Positions 1-4,632 of a stretch of 5,028 nucleotides of DNA are shown piece by piece. The stretch is from Sulfurimonas sp. (GTDB taxonomy: Bacteria; Campylobacterota; Campylobacteria; Campylobacterales; Sulfurimonadaceae): contig DAOVJL010000116.1 in the NCBI GenBank assembly GCA_030673275.1, positions 1 to 5,028 on the forward strand, read 5' to 3'. The stretch's first letter is position 1, and each line of letters begins with the position of its first letter. Both the position numbers and the translations under genes were made by a program. The notes under the pieces were generated by a model. The model saw nothing but the letters and a program-made list of their open reading frames with translations, did no database searches and was not told the DNA's origin.

Positions 1-105
1 CCGCTAGAGGAAGACGATGAGGATGTAGATTCAGACAATGATGATGAAGATGATGTAAACTTACTTGATGAGCTTAAAGAGATAAACAAAAACAGTGAAC
101 AATAA
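1..105 (+). CDS. tatC: C-terminal tail of a truncated upstream gene, probably twin-arginine translocase subunit TatC
   Basis: Only the last 34 codons and the TAA stop are present; the 5' part lies outside the window. The visible residues are extremely acidic (17 Asp/Glu out of 34, only two Lys), with a short amphipathic end containing LLDELKEI. No membrane segment is visible. The TatC assignment comes from context: in Campylobacterota tatB-tatC commonly sits directly upstream of queA, and TatC there carries a charged cytoplasmic C-terminal tail. TatC is the membrane receptor of the Tat pathway, which exports folded proteins with twin-arginine signals. The reading frame overlaps the queA start by 11 bases, so the two genes are almost surely co-transcribed and may be translationally coupled. 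Another acidic-tailed protein cannot be excluded from this fragment alone. Confidence 0.6.
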   Translation, partial: PLEEDDEDVDSDNDDEDDVNLLDELKEINKNSEQ

Positions 106-1123
106 AGAACTTTTAACCTCAAGCTATGACTTCACACTTCCAAACGAGCTCATAGCTACTTATCCGGCAAGCCCCAGAGACAGTGCAAAATTATTAGTTT
201 ATAACCGCAATACAGATGAAATAACACATGCACTGTTTTCAGATTTTGAAAAATTCATCCCTAAAAACTGTGCTCTTATCTTTAATGACACCAAGGTTAT
301 TAAAGCAAGACTTTTTGGCAAAAAACCAAGTGGCGGTAAAATTGAACTATTAATAAATAGAGCACTAAATGCTCATGATGTAAATGTATATATCAGAGGA
401 AAAGTAAAAGTTGACAGTGAGATTCTATTTAATGAAAATTTGGCTGTACATGTAAAAGAGCTAAATGATGATGGAAGTCGAGTTGTCCACTTCTATATGA
501 ATGAAGAACTTTTGCGTTTTGAAGATGTTTTACCAATTATTGATAAAATCGGTCATGTCCCTCTTCCTCCATATATTCAAAGAGAAGACAACAAAGAAGA
601 TGAAAGTGAATACCAAAGTGTATTTGCACAAAATGAGGGTGCAGTTGCAGCACCAACCGCATCACTGCACTTTACAAACGAGCAACACAAACGAATTTGC
701 GACAAGTATCCACATGCTTATGTGACTCTACATGTAGGAAGTGGAACATTCAAACCTGTTGAGTGCGAAACAATAACAGATCATCCAATGCACTCTGAAT
801 ATTATGATATTTCCGATAAAGCCAAAGAGCTGTTGGACTCTGACATACCAATACTAAGCGTTGGAACAACATCTACAAGAACCATAGAGTTTTATGCAAG
901 ACATAAAAATGTACTAAGAGGAGAGGCCAACCTCTTTTTACATCCAAATAACAAACCATTAAGAGTAAATCATTTGCTTACAAATTTTCATCTACCAAAA
1001 TCAACATTATTGATGCTAGTAGCATCTTTTGTCGGTGTGGATAAAGCTCAGGAACTTTATAAAATCGCCATAGAAAATAGGTATAGATTCTACTCTTACG
1101 GTGATGCAATGTTGATACTATAA
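95..1123 (+). CDS. queA: S-adenosylmethionine:tRNA ribosyltransferase-isomerase QueA
   Basis: QueA transfers and isomerises the ribosyl group of S-adenosylmethionine onto preQ1 at tRNA position 34, giving epoxyqueuosine, the penultimate step of queuosine synthesis in the cytoplasm. The 342-residue product is full length for the family. Hallmarks in order are LPNELIATYPASPRDSAKLL (about 15-34), NDTKVIKARLFGKKPSGGKIELL (64-86), GHVPLPPYIQRED (153-165), YQSVFAQNEGAVAAPTASLHFT (173-194), HVGSGTFKPVE (213-223), MHSEYYDIS (232-240), SVGTTSTRTIEF (255-266), TNFHLPKSTLLMLVASFVG (296-314) and YRFYSYGDAMLI (330-341). The start is a GTG inside the end of the preceding gene. An in-frame TAA lies only three codons upstream and no ATG precedes the first conserved motif, so this is the only reasonable start. 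The nearest Shine-Dalgarno-like string (AAAGAGA, 76-82) is 12-13 bases away, which points to translational coupling with tatC. The 3' end overlaps dprA convergently. Confidence 0.97.
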   Translation: MNNKELLTSSYDFTLPNELIATYPASPRDSAKLLVYNRNTDEITHALFSDFEKFIPKNCALIFNDTKVIKARLFGKKPSGGKIELLINRALNAHDVNVYIRGKVKVDSEILFNENLAVHVKELNDDGSRVVHFYMNEELLRFEDVLPIIDKIGHVPLPPYIQREDNKEDESEYQSVFAQNEGAVAAPTASLHFTNEQHKRICDKYPHAYVTLHVGSGTFKPVECETITDHPMHSEYYDISDKAKELLDSDIPILSVGTTSTRTIEFYARHKNVLRGEANLFLHPNNKPLRVNHLLTNFHLPKSTLLMLVASFVGVDKAQELYKIAIENRYRFYSYGDAMLIL

Positions 1124-1894
1124 GTTAGATAATACCCTGCCATTTATTATCTCTATTTCTCCACTAAGCTCAGCTTCAAAGACTCTATCTTGATGTTGTT
1201 TTAAAGCCTCTTCGTATGTTGGATTTGTTTTGCAAAATTCTTTAAAATCATCACTCTTTACCTCTAAAATGTTATCTTTAGAAAACCTTGATACGAACTC
1301 ATCTATATCATAAATTACTTTTGACTTATTCTCTTTTATAAGTCTATTTGTAGCATTACTTTCACCAAGCCTTTGAGGAAGTACAAAAATCTCTTTTCCC
1401 ATTTTAAGCGCAAATTCCACACTTCTCATTGTTCCACTATTTAGTTCAGCCTCACCTACAATCAAGACATCTCCAAGAGCAACAACTAGTTCATTTCTAA
1501 CTACAAAACTCCAAGGAGCTGCACGAAAACCGGTATCAAACTGACTAAGTAAAAGTCCGTTTTTTTGTATATTGTCTAAGAGATTTTTATTTACTGAGGG
1601 GTATCTTACATCTATTCCACATGGCAATACCGCTATTGTATTACAAGTTTCTGCTCCGGTATGTGCCACAGCATCAATCCCCATTGCTCCGCCACTCACT
1701 ATACAAATTCCTGCTTTTGACAATGATGATGAAAGTTTTTGAATCGTAAGACGGGAGTATTTAGATGGTTTTCTGCTTCCAACAATCGATATTTTTACTC
1801 TTTTTAAAAGTTCAAGATCACCATCATAAAAAAGCTCCTTAGGATAACTTTTCATTGATGAGAGTTCAGCGATTTTATCTTGAACTATATTCAC
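1118..1894 (-). CDS. dprA: DNA-processing protein DprA (short Campylobacterota form)
   Basis: DprA (Smf) binds incoming single-stranded DNA and loads RecA during natural transformation. The 258-residue protein is much shorter than the roughly 370-residue E. coli Smf because it lacks the N-terminal SAM-like region, as is usual in this phylum. The Rossmann-like core is clear: ISIVGSRKPSKYS (35-47), CIVSGGAMGIDAVAHTGAE (64-82), TIAVLPCGIDVRYPSVNK (86-103), RNELVVALGDVLIVGEAELNSGT (133-155) and GKEIFVLPQ followed by SNATNRLIKE (166-188). The family's usual RNRIIAGLS reads RNELVVALG here. The last 35 residues (VFEAELSGEIEIINGRV) look like a reduced winged-helix domain. The start is GTG, one base after the stop of the upstream deacetylase gene, with a weak AGG about 10 bases before it. 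An in-frame ATG at codon 14 (1853-1855) is an alternative but has no better ribosome site. Confidence 0.95.
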   Translation of the reverse strand: MNIVQDKIAELSSMKSYPKELFYDGDLELLKRVKISIVGSRKPSKYSRLTIQKLSSSLSKAGICIVSGGAMGIDAVAHTGAETCNTIAVLPCGIDVRYPSVNKNLLDNIQKNGLLLSQFDTGFRAAPWSFVVRNELVVALGDVLIVGEAELNSGTMRSVEFALKMGKEIFVLPQRLGESNATNRLIKENKSKVIYDIDEFVSRFSKDNILEVKSDDFKEFCKTNPTYEEALKQHQDRVFEAELSGEIEIINGRVLSNL

Positions 1895-1895
1895 T

Positions 1896-2921
1896 TTAAT
1901 AGAGCCTATTTACAAGTACTAGTTCTATATCTTTAAACAATTTTTTTGATTCACTTAAAGCTAAAATAGTGTTAGCATGTGGATGTCCAATAGCTATTGC
2001 TGTCCCATGTGTTTTTGCTATTTTTACTGCCCTTTTTATTTGTGATTTTATATATTTCTTATCACTTTCATGGTCTAAGAACACATCTCTTGCTATATAT
2101 TTATTGCCATAATTTTCCATAACTTTTGGTATTTTTGTTAAAGCTGTTGTTCTACTATCAATAAAGTTAATATTTTGCCTTTTAAGTGCATATATAAGTT
2201 TGTTTACTGCTAACTCGTTTGATGTAAATTTACTTCCTGTATGATTGTTTATATACTGGACTTTTGGAAAGAGTTTTTTAATCATTTCAATTCTCTTAAT
2301 TATCTCTTTTTGAGAGTCACTGACTCTTAAAGTAAACGGTTCTTCTTTTGTAAAATTTTGAGCCTCCATAGGTAGATGAACCATATAAAATTTCTCTTTT
2401 GAAGCTAAAATATGAGAGTTTGGTCTAAACTTGCTTGGTGGTAAAAATGACATTGTTAGAGGTAGGTTCAAACTTTTTATTGCATTAACATGTGATTTCA
2501 CACTTACATCATCTATGATAATTGCCAACTTAGGTTTTGAAGATATTATTTTTTTTTCTCGTTTAGGTGGTTTTGGTAAATTTGCAATATCATATTCATG
2601 TGAAGAGCCCATTAAACTTAAAACTTTTTTAGTCTCTGTGACACTCTCTGTTTTTCGCTTTTTTAGTACATCTTTCAGCCTATCGCTTACACTCTCTTTG
2701 GTTTTTTCAACACTGGTATCTTCAAGTTTTTGAAGCATTGCTAATCTTTTTTTTTCTTTAATTCGTTCTTTTTTTATAATCTCTTTTTTTGTACTATCAT
2801 GTCCAATATAATAACCCGCGATAAATGAACTTAGCACAGTTGCGATAAAAGCTAATACCCACGCTACATGTGTTAGGGTATTTGAACTTTTTTTAGATTT
2901 ACTCTTTTTTCTTTTTGGCAT
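1896..2921 (-). CDS. Divergent polysaccharide deacetylase family protein (YibQ/DUF610-like), membrane-anchored
   Basis: This is a 341-residue protein of the divergent polysaccharide deacetylase family (Pfam Polysacc_deac_2, E. coli YibQ type). It has a Lys/Ser-rich cytoplasmic start (1-14), one transmembrane helix (about 17-39), a long charged, probably helical Lys/Glu-rich linker (42-125) and the catalytic-type domain (131-341). Family motifs are LAIIIDDV (132-139), LPLTMSFLP (153-161), MVHLPMEA (180-187), INNHTGSKFT (224-233), FIDSRTT (253-259), ARDVFLDH (277-284) and AIAIGHPHANT (308-318). The DD, NNH and GHPH positions are the likely metal-site residues. The topology suggests an N-in anchor with the domain in the periplasm, acting on a cell-envelope polysaccharide; the true substrate is unknown. 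The ATG is preceded by GGAG at 5-base spacing, which fixes the start. dprA follows after one base, so the two form an operon; the same pairing is found in Campylobacter as I recall it. Confidence 0.9.
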   Translation of the reverse strand: MPKRKKSKSKKSSNTLTHVAWVLAFIATVLSSFIAGYYIGHDSTKKEIIKKERIKEKKRLAMLQKLEDTSVEKTKESVSDRLKDVLKKRKTESVTETKKVLSLMGSSHEYDIANLPKPPKREKKIISSKPKLAIIIDDVSVKSHVNAIKSLNLPLTMSFLPPSKFRPNSHILASKEKFYMVHLPMEAQNFTKEEPFTLRVSDSQKEIIKRIEMIKKLFPKVQYINNHTGSKFTSNELAVNKLIYALKRQNINFIDSRTTALTKIPKVMENYGNKYIARDVFLDHESDKKYIKSQIKRAVKIAKTHGTAIAIGHPHANTILALSESKKLFKDIELVLVNRLY

Positions 2922-2943
2922 TTATTCTCCATTAATTATTAAA

Positions 2944-2949
2944 ACTATA
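2944..2949 (-). promoter_or_regulatory. Candidate -10 box of the deacetylase-dprA operon
   Basis: On the minus strand this reads TATAGT, five of six matches to TATAAT. It is preceded by a T-rich stretch (TATGTTTTATTATTTAGGA) rather than a TTGACA-like -35, which is normal for sigma-70 promoters in Campylobacterota. It would start transcription near 2937 and give a short leader of about 15 bases that still includes the GGAG ribosome site at 2927-2930. The surrounding sequence is so AT-rich that other boxes are possible, so the assignment is tentative. Confidence 0.3.
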
Positions 2950-2981
2950 TCCTAAATAATAAAACATATACTATTTTATTG

Positions 2982-2997
2982 CATATTGTCATATTGT
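2982..2997. repeat. Perfect tandem duplication of an 8-bp unit
   Basis: CATATTGT occurs twice with no gap, followed by TTT. It lies roughly 35 to 60 bases upstream of the presumed minus-strand start site, a location where an activator or AT-rich upstream element could act. No function can be shown from sequence, and in DNA this AT-rich a chance duplication is possible. Confidence 0.5.
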
Positions 2998-3032
2998 TTT
3001 CATCTGCTTCCTTCTTTTGCGAACTGAAGCTT

Positions 3033-3060
3033 TGCTTTTAATAAGATTATAATTAAAGCA
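3033..3060. repeat. Imperfect inverted repeat in the divergent intergenic region
   Basis: TGCTTTTAAT (3033-3042) faces ATTAAAGCA (3052-3060): nine base pairs with one bulged T and a 9-base centre. A TATAAT (3048-3053) overlaps the right arm. It lies between the divergent promoters, upstream of the rpsF -10 box, so an operator is conceivable. It has no T-tract and no upstream gene to terminate, so a terminator role is unlikely. Confidence 0.35.
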
Positions 3061-3086
3061 TAATCACACATTAAGTATACTTTATG

Positions 3087-3092
3087 TATAAT
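3087..3092 (+). promoter_or_regulatory. -10 box of the rpsF-ssb-rpsR operon promoter
   Basis: A perfect TATAAT sits 107 bases before the rpsF ATG, preceded by the T-rich run TTAAGTATACTTTATG. There is no clear TTGACA at the -35 distance (3064-3069 reads TCACAC), which is common in Campylobacterota. The predicted start near 3098-3099 falls at the first base of the predicted S6:S18-binding stem, so promoter and leader structure fit each other. A second TATAAT at 3048-3053 is a possible upstream alternative. Confidence 0.55.
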
Positions 3093-3097
3093 CCCGA

Positions 3098-3152
3098 GTT
3101 CCTTTCTCTTTGTATCGTTAAAAACAGCGATATGTACATATCCGAAGGGGAA
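3098..3152 (+). promoter_or_regulatory. rpsF leader: predicted S6:S18 complex-binding RNA motif (autoregulatory)
   Basis: The leader RNA can fold as a basal stem, 3099-3105 (TTCCTTT) with 3146-3152 (AGGGGAA), topped by a hairpin, 3111-3119 with 3126-3134 (core TATCG/CGATA, loop AAAAAC). The 3' side of the internal loop carries CCG (3142-3144) directly next to the basal stem. A shifted basal register (3099-3106 with 3144-3151) is also possible and leaves CC unpaired. A stem, a hairpin and a CCG presented in a bulge are the defining features of the published S6:S18 complex-binding motif (S6S18CBM), which mimics the 16S rRNA site. It lies upstream of an operon encoding both S6 and S18, as expected for feedback control. 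Folding was done by eye; no covariance model was run. Confidence 0.6.
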
Positions 3153-3158
3153 ACAAAA

Positions 3159-3172
3159 GCCTATATTTAGGC
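3159..3172 (+). promoter_or_regulatory. Small leader hairpin before the rpsF ribosome-binding site
   Basis: GCCTA and TAGGC form a perfect 5-bp stem around a TATT loop, 11 bases upstream of the AGGGAG Shine-Dalgarno sequence. No T-run follows, so it is not a terminator. It may help keep the ribosome site open or link it to the S6:S18 motif upstream. Function is inferred from position only. Confidence 0.35.
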
Positions 3173-3198
3173 AATATACCAAAGGGAGATTATACTCT

Positions 3199-3678
3199 AT
3201 GAGAAATTACGAAAACCTAGTAATCGTAAAACCGACACTTACAGCAGAAGAGATTCAAGCTAGCGTTAAAGCTATCGAAGAAATTATCACTTCAAATGGT
3301 GGCGAAATAGCTACAACTGACACTATGGGAATGAGAAAATTAGCATACCCAATTGAAAAAAATGAACGTGGTTACTTCCATGTTATCTATTATTCAATCG
3401 CTCCTTCAGCAATTACTGAGATTGAAAGACGTTTTCGTTTAAATGAAGAGCTTCTTAGATTTGTAACTATCAAATATGATACAAACCGTGAGATTATCGC
3501 GTTTAATCAATTAGTGCAAAAAGCTCAGAAAAAAGCTGCAGCACCTGCAAAAGAAGAAGTTGCAAAAACTGAAGCTCCAAAAGCAGAAGAGGCACCAGCA
3601 ACTGAAACTCCAAAAGCGGAAGAAGCACCAGCAACTGAAACTCCAGCCGTAGAAGCTGAAGCACCAGCAGCAGAGTAA
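3199..3678 (+). CDS. rpsF: Small-subunit ribosomal protein S6 (bS6) with Ala/Pro/Glu-rich tail
   Basis: S6 binds the central domain of 16S rRNA as a heterodimer with S18 during 30S assembly. Residues 1-95 form the normal S6 fold: MRNYENLVIVKPTL at the start, MGMRKLAYPIEKNERGYF (43-60) and ERRFRLNEELLRFVTIKYD (76-94). The family core is about 95-100 residues; this protein has 159 because of a low-complexity extension from about residue 108, rich in Ala, Glu, Pro and Lys. It includes imperfect 11-residue repeats (TEAPKAEEAPA, TETPKAEEAPA, then a diverged copy). The ATG is preceded by AGGGAG (3183-3188) at 10-base spacing, somewhat long. It is the first gene of rpsF-ssb-rpsR; ssb follows after 31 bases. 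Expression is probably controlled by the S6:S18-binding leader. Confidence 0.97.
   Translation: MRNYENLVIVKPTLTAEEIQASVKAIEEIITSNGGEIATTDTMGMRKLAYPIEKNERGYFHVIYYSIAPSAITEIERRFRLNEELLRFVTIKYDTNREIIAFNQLVQKAQKKAAAPAKEEVAKTEAPKAEEAPATETPKAEEAPATETPAVEAEAPAAE
3568..3669 (+). repeat. 33-bp in-frame tandem repeat in the rpsF tail
   Basis: Two near-identical 33-bp units (3568-3600 and 3601-3633) differ at only a few bases and encode T-E-A/T-P-K-A-E-E-A-P-A. A diverged 36-bp third copy (3634-3669) begins identically (ACTGAAACTCCA) and ends in the same GCACCAGCA. The units keep the frame, so gain or loss of copies would change tail length without breaking the gene. Confidence 0.85.
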
Positions 3679-3709
3679 TTGGCAATAGCCTAAACAATAA
3701 GGAATATTC

Positions 3710-4231
3710 ATGTATAACAAAGTTATTTTGGTTGGAAACTTAACTCGCGATATCGAACTTAGATACTCTCAAAGCGGAATGGGTATAGCAAGCACTGCTA
3801 TTGCTACAAGCCGTAAATTCACTAGCAATGGTGAGAAAAAAGAGGAAGTTTGTTTTGTAGATATTACATTCTTTGCAAGAAGTGCAGAGATTGCTAACCA
3901 ATATCTTCGTAAAGGAAGTAAAATCCTAGTAGAAGGTAGACTTAACTTTGACCAATGGGTAGATCAAAATGGACAGAAACGCTCTAAACACTCTGTAGTT
4001 GTAGAAACTATGCAGATGTTAGACTCAAAAGGTGATAATCAAGGTGCTAATAATAATTATCAAGCACCTCAAGATAAAGCTCAACAGAGTCAACAGCAAC
4101 AAAGTTATCAACAGCCGAGTTATCAGCAGAAACAACAGCCACAAAGCTATCAAAAGCCAGTGGCTCAAGAGATGCCAAGTAGTAACTCTGTTCCAGTGAT
4201 TGACATTGATGAAGATGAAATTCCATTTTAG
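3710..4231 (+). CDS. ssb: Single-stranded DNA-binding protein SSB
   Basis: SSB coats single-stranded DNA in replication, repair and recombination and recruits partner proteins through its C-terminal tip. Residues 1-105 form the OB-fold (MYNKVILVGNLTRDIELRYS at the start, NQYLRKGSKILVEGRLNFDQW at 63-83, VVVETMQML at 96-104). Of the DNA-stacking aromatics known in E. coli SSB, the last Trp is retained (W83) while the positions of W40 and W54 appear to be Phe (F37, F49). A flexible Gln-rich linker (about 110-150) with repeated SYQQ/SYQK segments leads to the acidic tip DIDEDEIPF, the conserved protein-docking peptide. Length (173) is typical. The ATG follows AAGGAA at ideal spacing. In this phylum ssb lies between rpsF and rpsR, so its level is tied to ribosomal protein expression. 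SSB is also a substrate partner of DprA-type proteins in transformation. Confidence 0.97.
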   Translation: MYNKVILVGNLTRDIELRYSQSGMGIASTAIATSRKFTSNGEKKEEVCFVDITFFARSAEIANQYLRKGSKILVEGRLNFDQWVDQNGQKRSKHSVVVETMQMLDSKGDNQGANNNYQAPQDKAQQSQQQQSYQQPSYQQKQQPQSYQKPVAQEMPSSNSVPVIDIDEDEIPF

Positions 4232-4255
4232 AAAATAGATAATAAAGGAAATAAC

Positions 4256-4519
4256 ATGGCAGAAAGAAGAAAATACAAAAAAAGATATTGTAAATATTGT
4301 GAAGCAAAAGTAGATTTTATGGATTATAAAGATGTAGGAGCACTACGTTTTTCACTTTCAGAGAGATACAAAATTATGCCTCGTCGTTTAACAGGTAACT
4401 GTAAACGTCACCAAGACATGATATCAACAGTTATTAAAAGAGCTCGTGCTGCGGCATTAGTTCCATATACTGTAACTCGTAAAACAGTAGTAACTGCACC
4501 ATTCGAAAACCTAAAATAG
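4256..4519 (+). CDS. rpsR: Small-subunit ribosomal protein S18 (bS18), zinc-ribbon form
   Basis: S18 pairs with S6 on the 16S rRNA platform. The 87-residue product has the S18 core: [20 protein letters not shown] (23-42), [11 protein letters not shown] (43-53) and [13 protein letters not shown] (60-72). It keeps the zinc-ligand set Cys12, Cys15, Cys49 and His52 (C-x2-C ... C-x2-H), marking it as the C+ version; E. coli S18 has lost most of these. The N-terminus is strongly basic. The ATG follows AAAGGAA at 5-base spacing, 24 bases after the ssb stop. It is the last gene of the operon: its TAG stop lies inside the stem of the terminator hairpin. S18 is the partner thought to recognise the CCG in the operon leader. 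Confidence 0.98.
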   Translation: MAERRKYKKRYCKYCEAKVDFMDYKDVGALRFSLSERYKIMPRRLTGNCKRHQDMISTVIKRARAAALVPYTVTRKTVVTAPFENLK

Positions 4520-4527
4520 GTTTTTTT
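4506..4527 (+). terminator. Intrinsic terminator overlapping the rpsR stop codon
   Basis: AAAACCTA (4506-4513) and TAGGTTTT (4517-4524) form a perfect 8-bp stem around an AAA loop, followed by three more T, so the descending arm plus tail make a 7-T tract (4521-4527). The rpsR stop TAG is the first three bases of the right arm. The stem is short and has only two G-C pairs, so efficiency is uncertain, but the geometry (hairpin plus U-tract at an operon end) is that of a Rho-independent terminator. Confidence 0.6.
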
Positions 4528-4545
4528 GGTGCTTTTGCACCAAAA
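4524..4545. repeat. Perfect 9-bp inverted repeat just after the rpsR terminator
   Basis: TTTTGGTGC and GCACCAAAA flank a TTTT loop and make the strongest hairpin in this spacer. On either strand the sequence after the stem is A-rich, not T-rich, so it is not a classical terminator. It shares base 4524 with the preceding hairpin. It may act as a 3'-end stabiliser or a backup structure that stalls polymerase or blocks exonucleases. Confidence 0.6.
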
Positions 4546-4632
4546 CAGACAAACTAACACCTCAAACTCATATAGCTTTCGTTTTACATTTAGGAATATT
4601 TTTTGCTTTAAGAGTAGTAAAAAAGTATTTGC

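Noticed and set aside
501..725. Second plus-strand frame inside queA
   Set aside because: It lies wholly within a well-conserved QueA region and has no recognisable protein features.
2431..2733. Plus-strand 100-codon open frame opposite the deacetylase gene
   Set aside because: It is rich in Phe, Leu and Ser, as expected for the antisense of a Lys/Glu-rich coding region; the minus-strand gene has clear family motifs.
3000..3012. Minus-strand AAGGAAGCAG followed by ATG AAA ACA ATA TGA, a possible 4-codon leader peptide (MKTI)
   Set aside because: It is far upstream of the deacetylase start, lies outside the best candidate transcript, and has no attenuator-like structure after it.
3000..3182. 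Minus-strand open frame of 60 codons in the divergent intergenic region
   Set aside because: It begins with TTG without a ribosome site, resembles no known protein, and lies across the rpsF promoter and leader structure, which explain the region better.
3189..3194. Minus-strand TATAAT just before the rpsF start codon, possible antisense promoter
   Set aside because: A single -10-like hexamer in AT-rich DNA with no -35 or supporting T-rich upstream pattern is not enough to claim an antisense RNA.
3568..3669. Possible CRISPR-like array because of regular 33-bp units
   Set aside because: There are no spacers: the units are contiguous, in frame and encode a low-complexity protein tail.
3503..3720. 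Two minus-strand frames opposite the rpsF tail
   Set aside because: They are Leu/Phe/Cys-rich by-products of the repetitive Ala/Glu/Pro coding sequence.
4047..4307. Minus-strand frame opposite the ssb linker and rpsR start
   Set aside because: Its composition mirrors the Gln-rich linker, and it runs across the rpsR ribosome site; no independent support.
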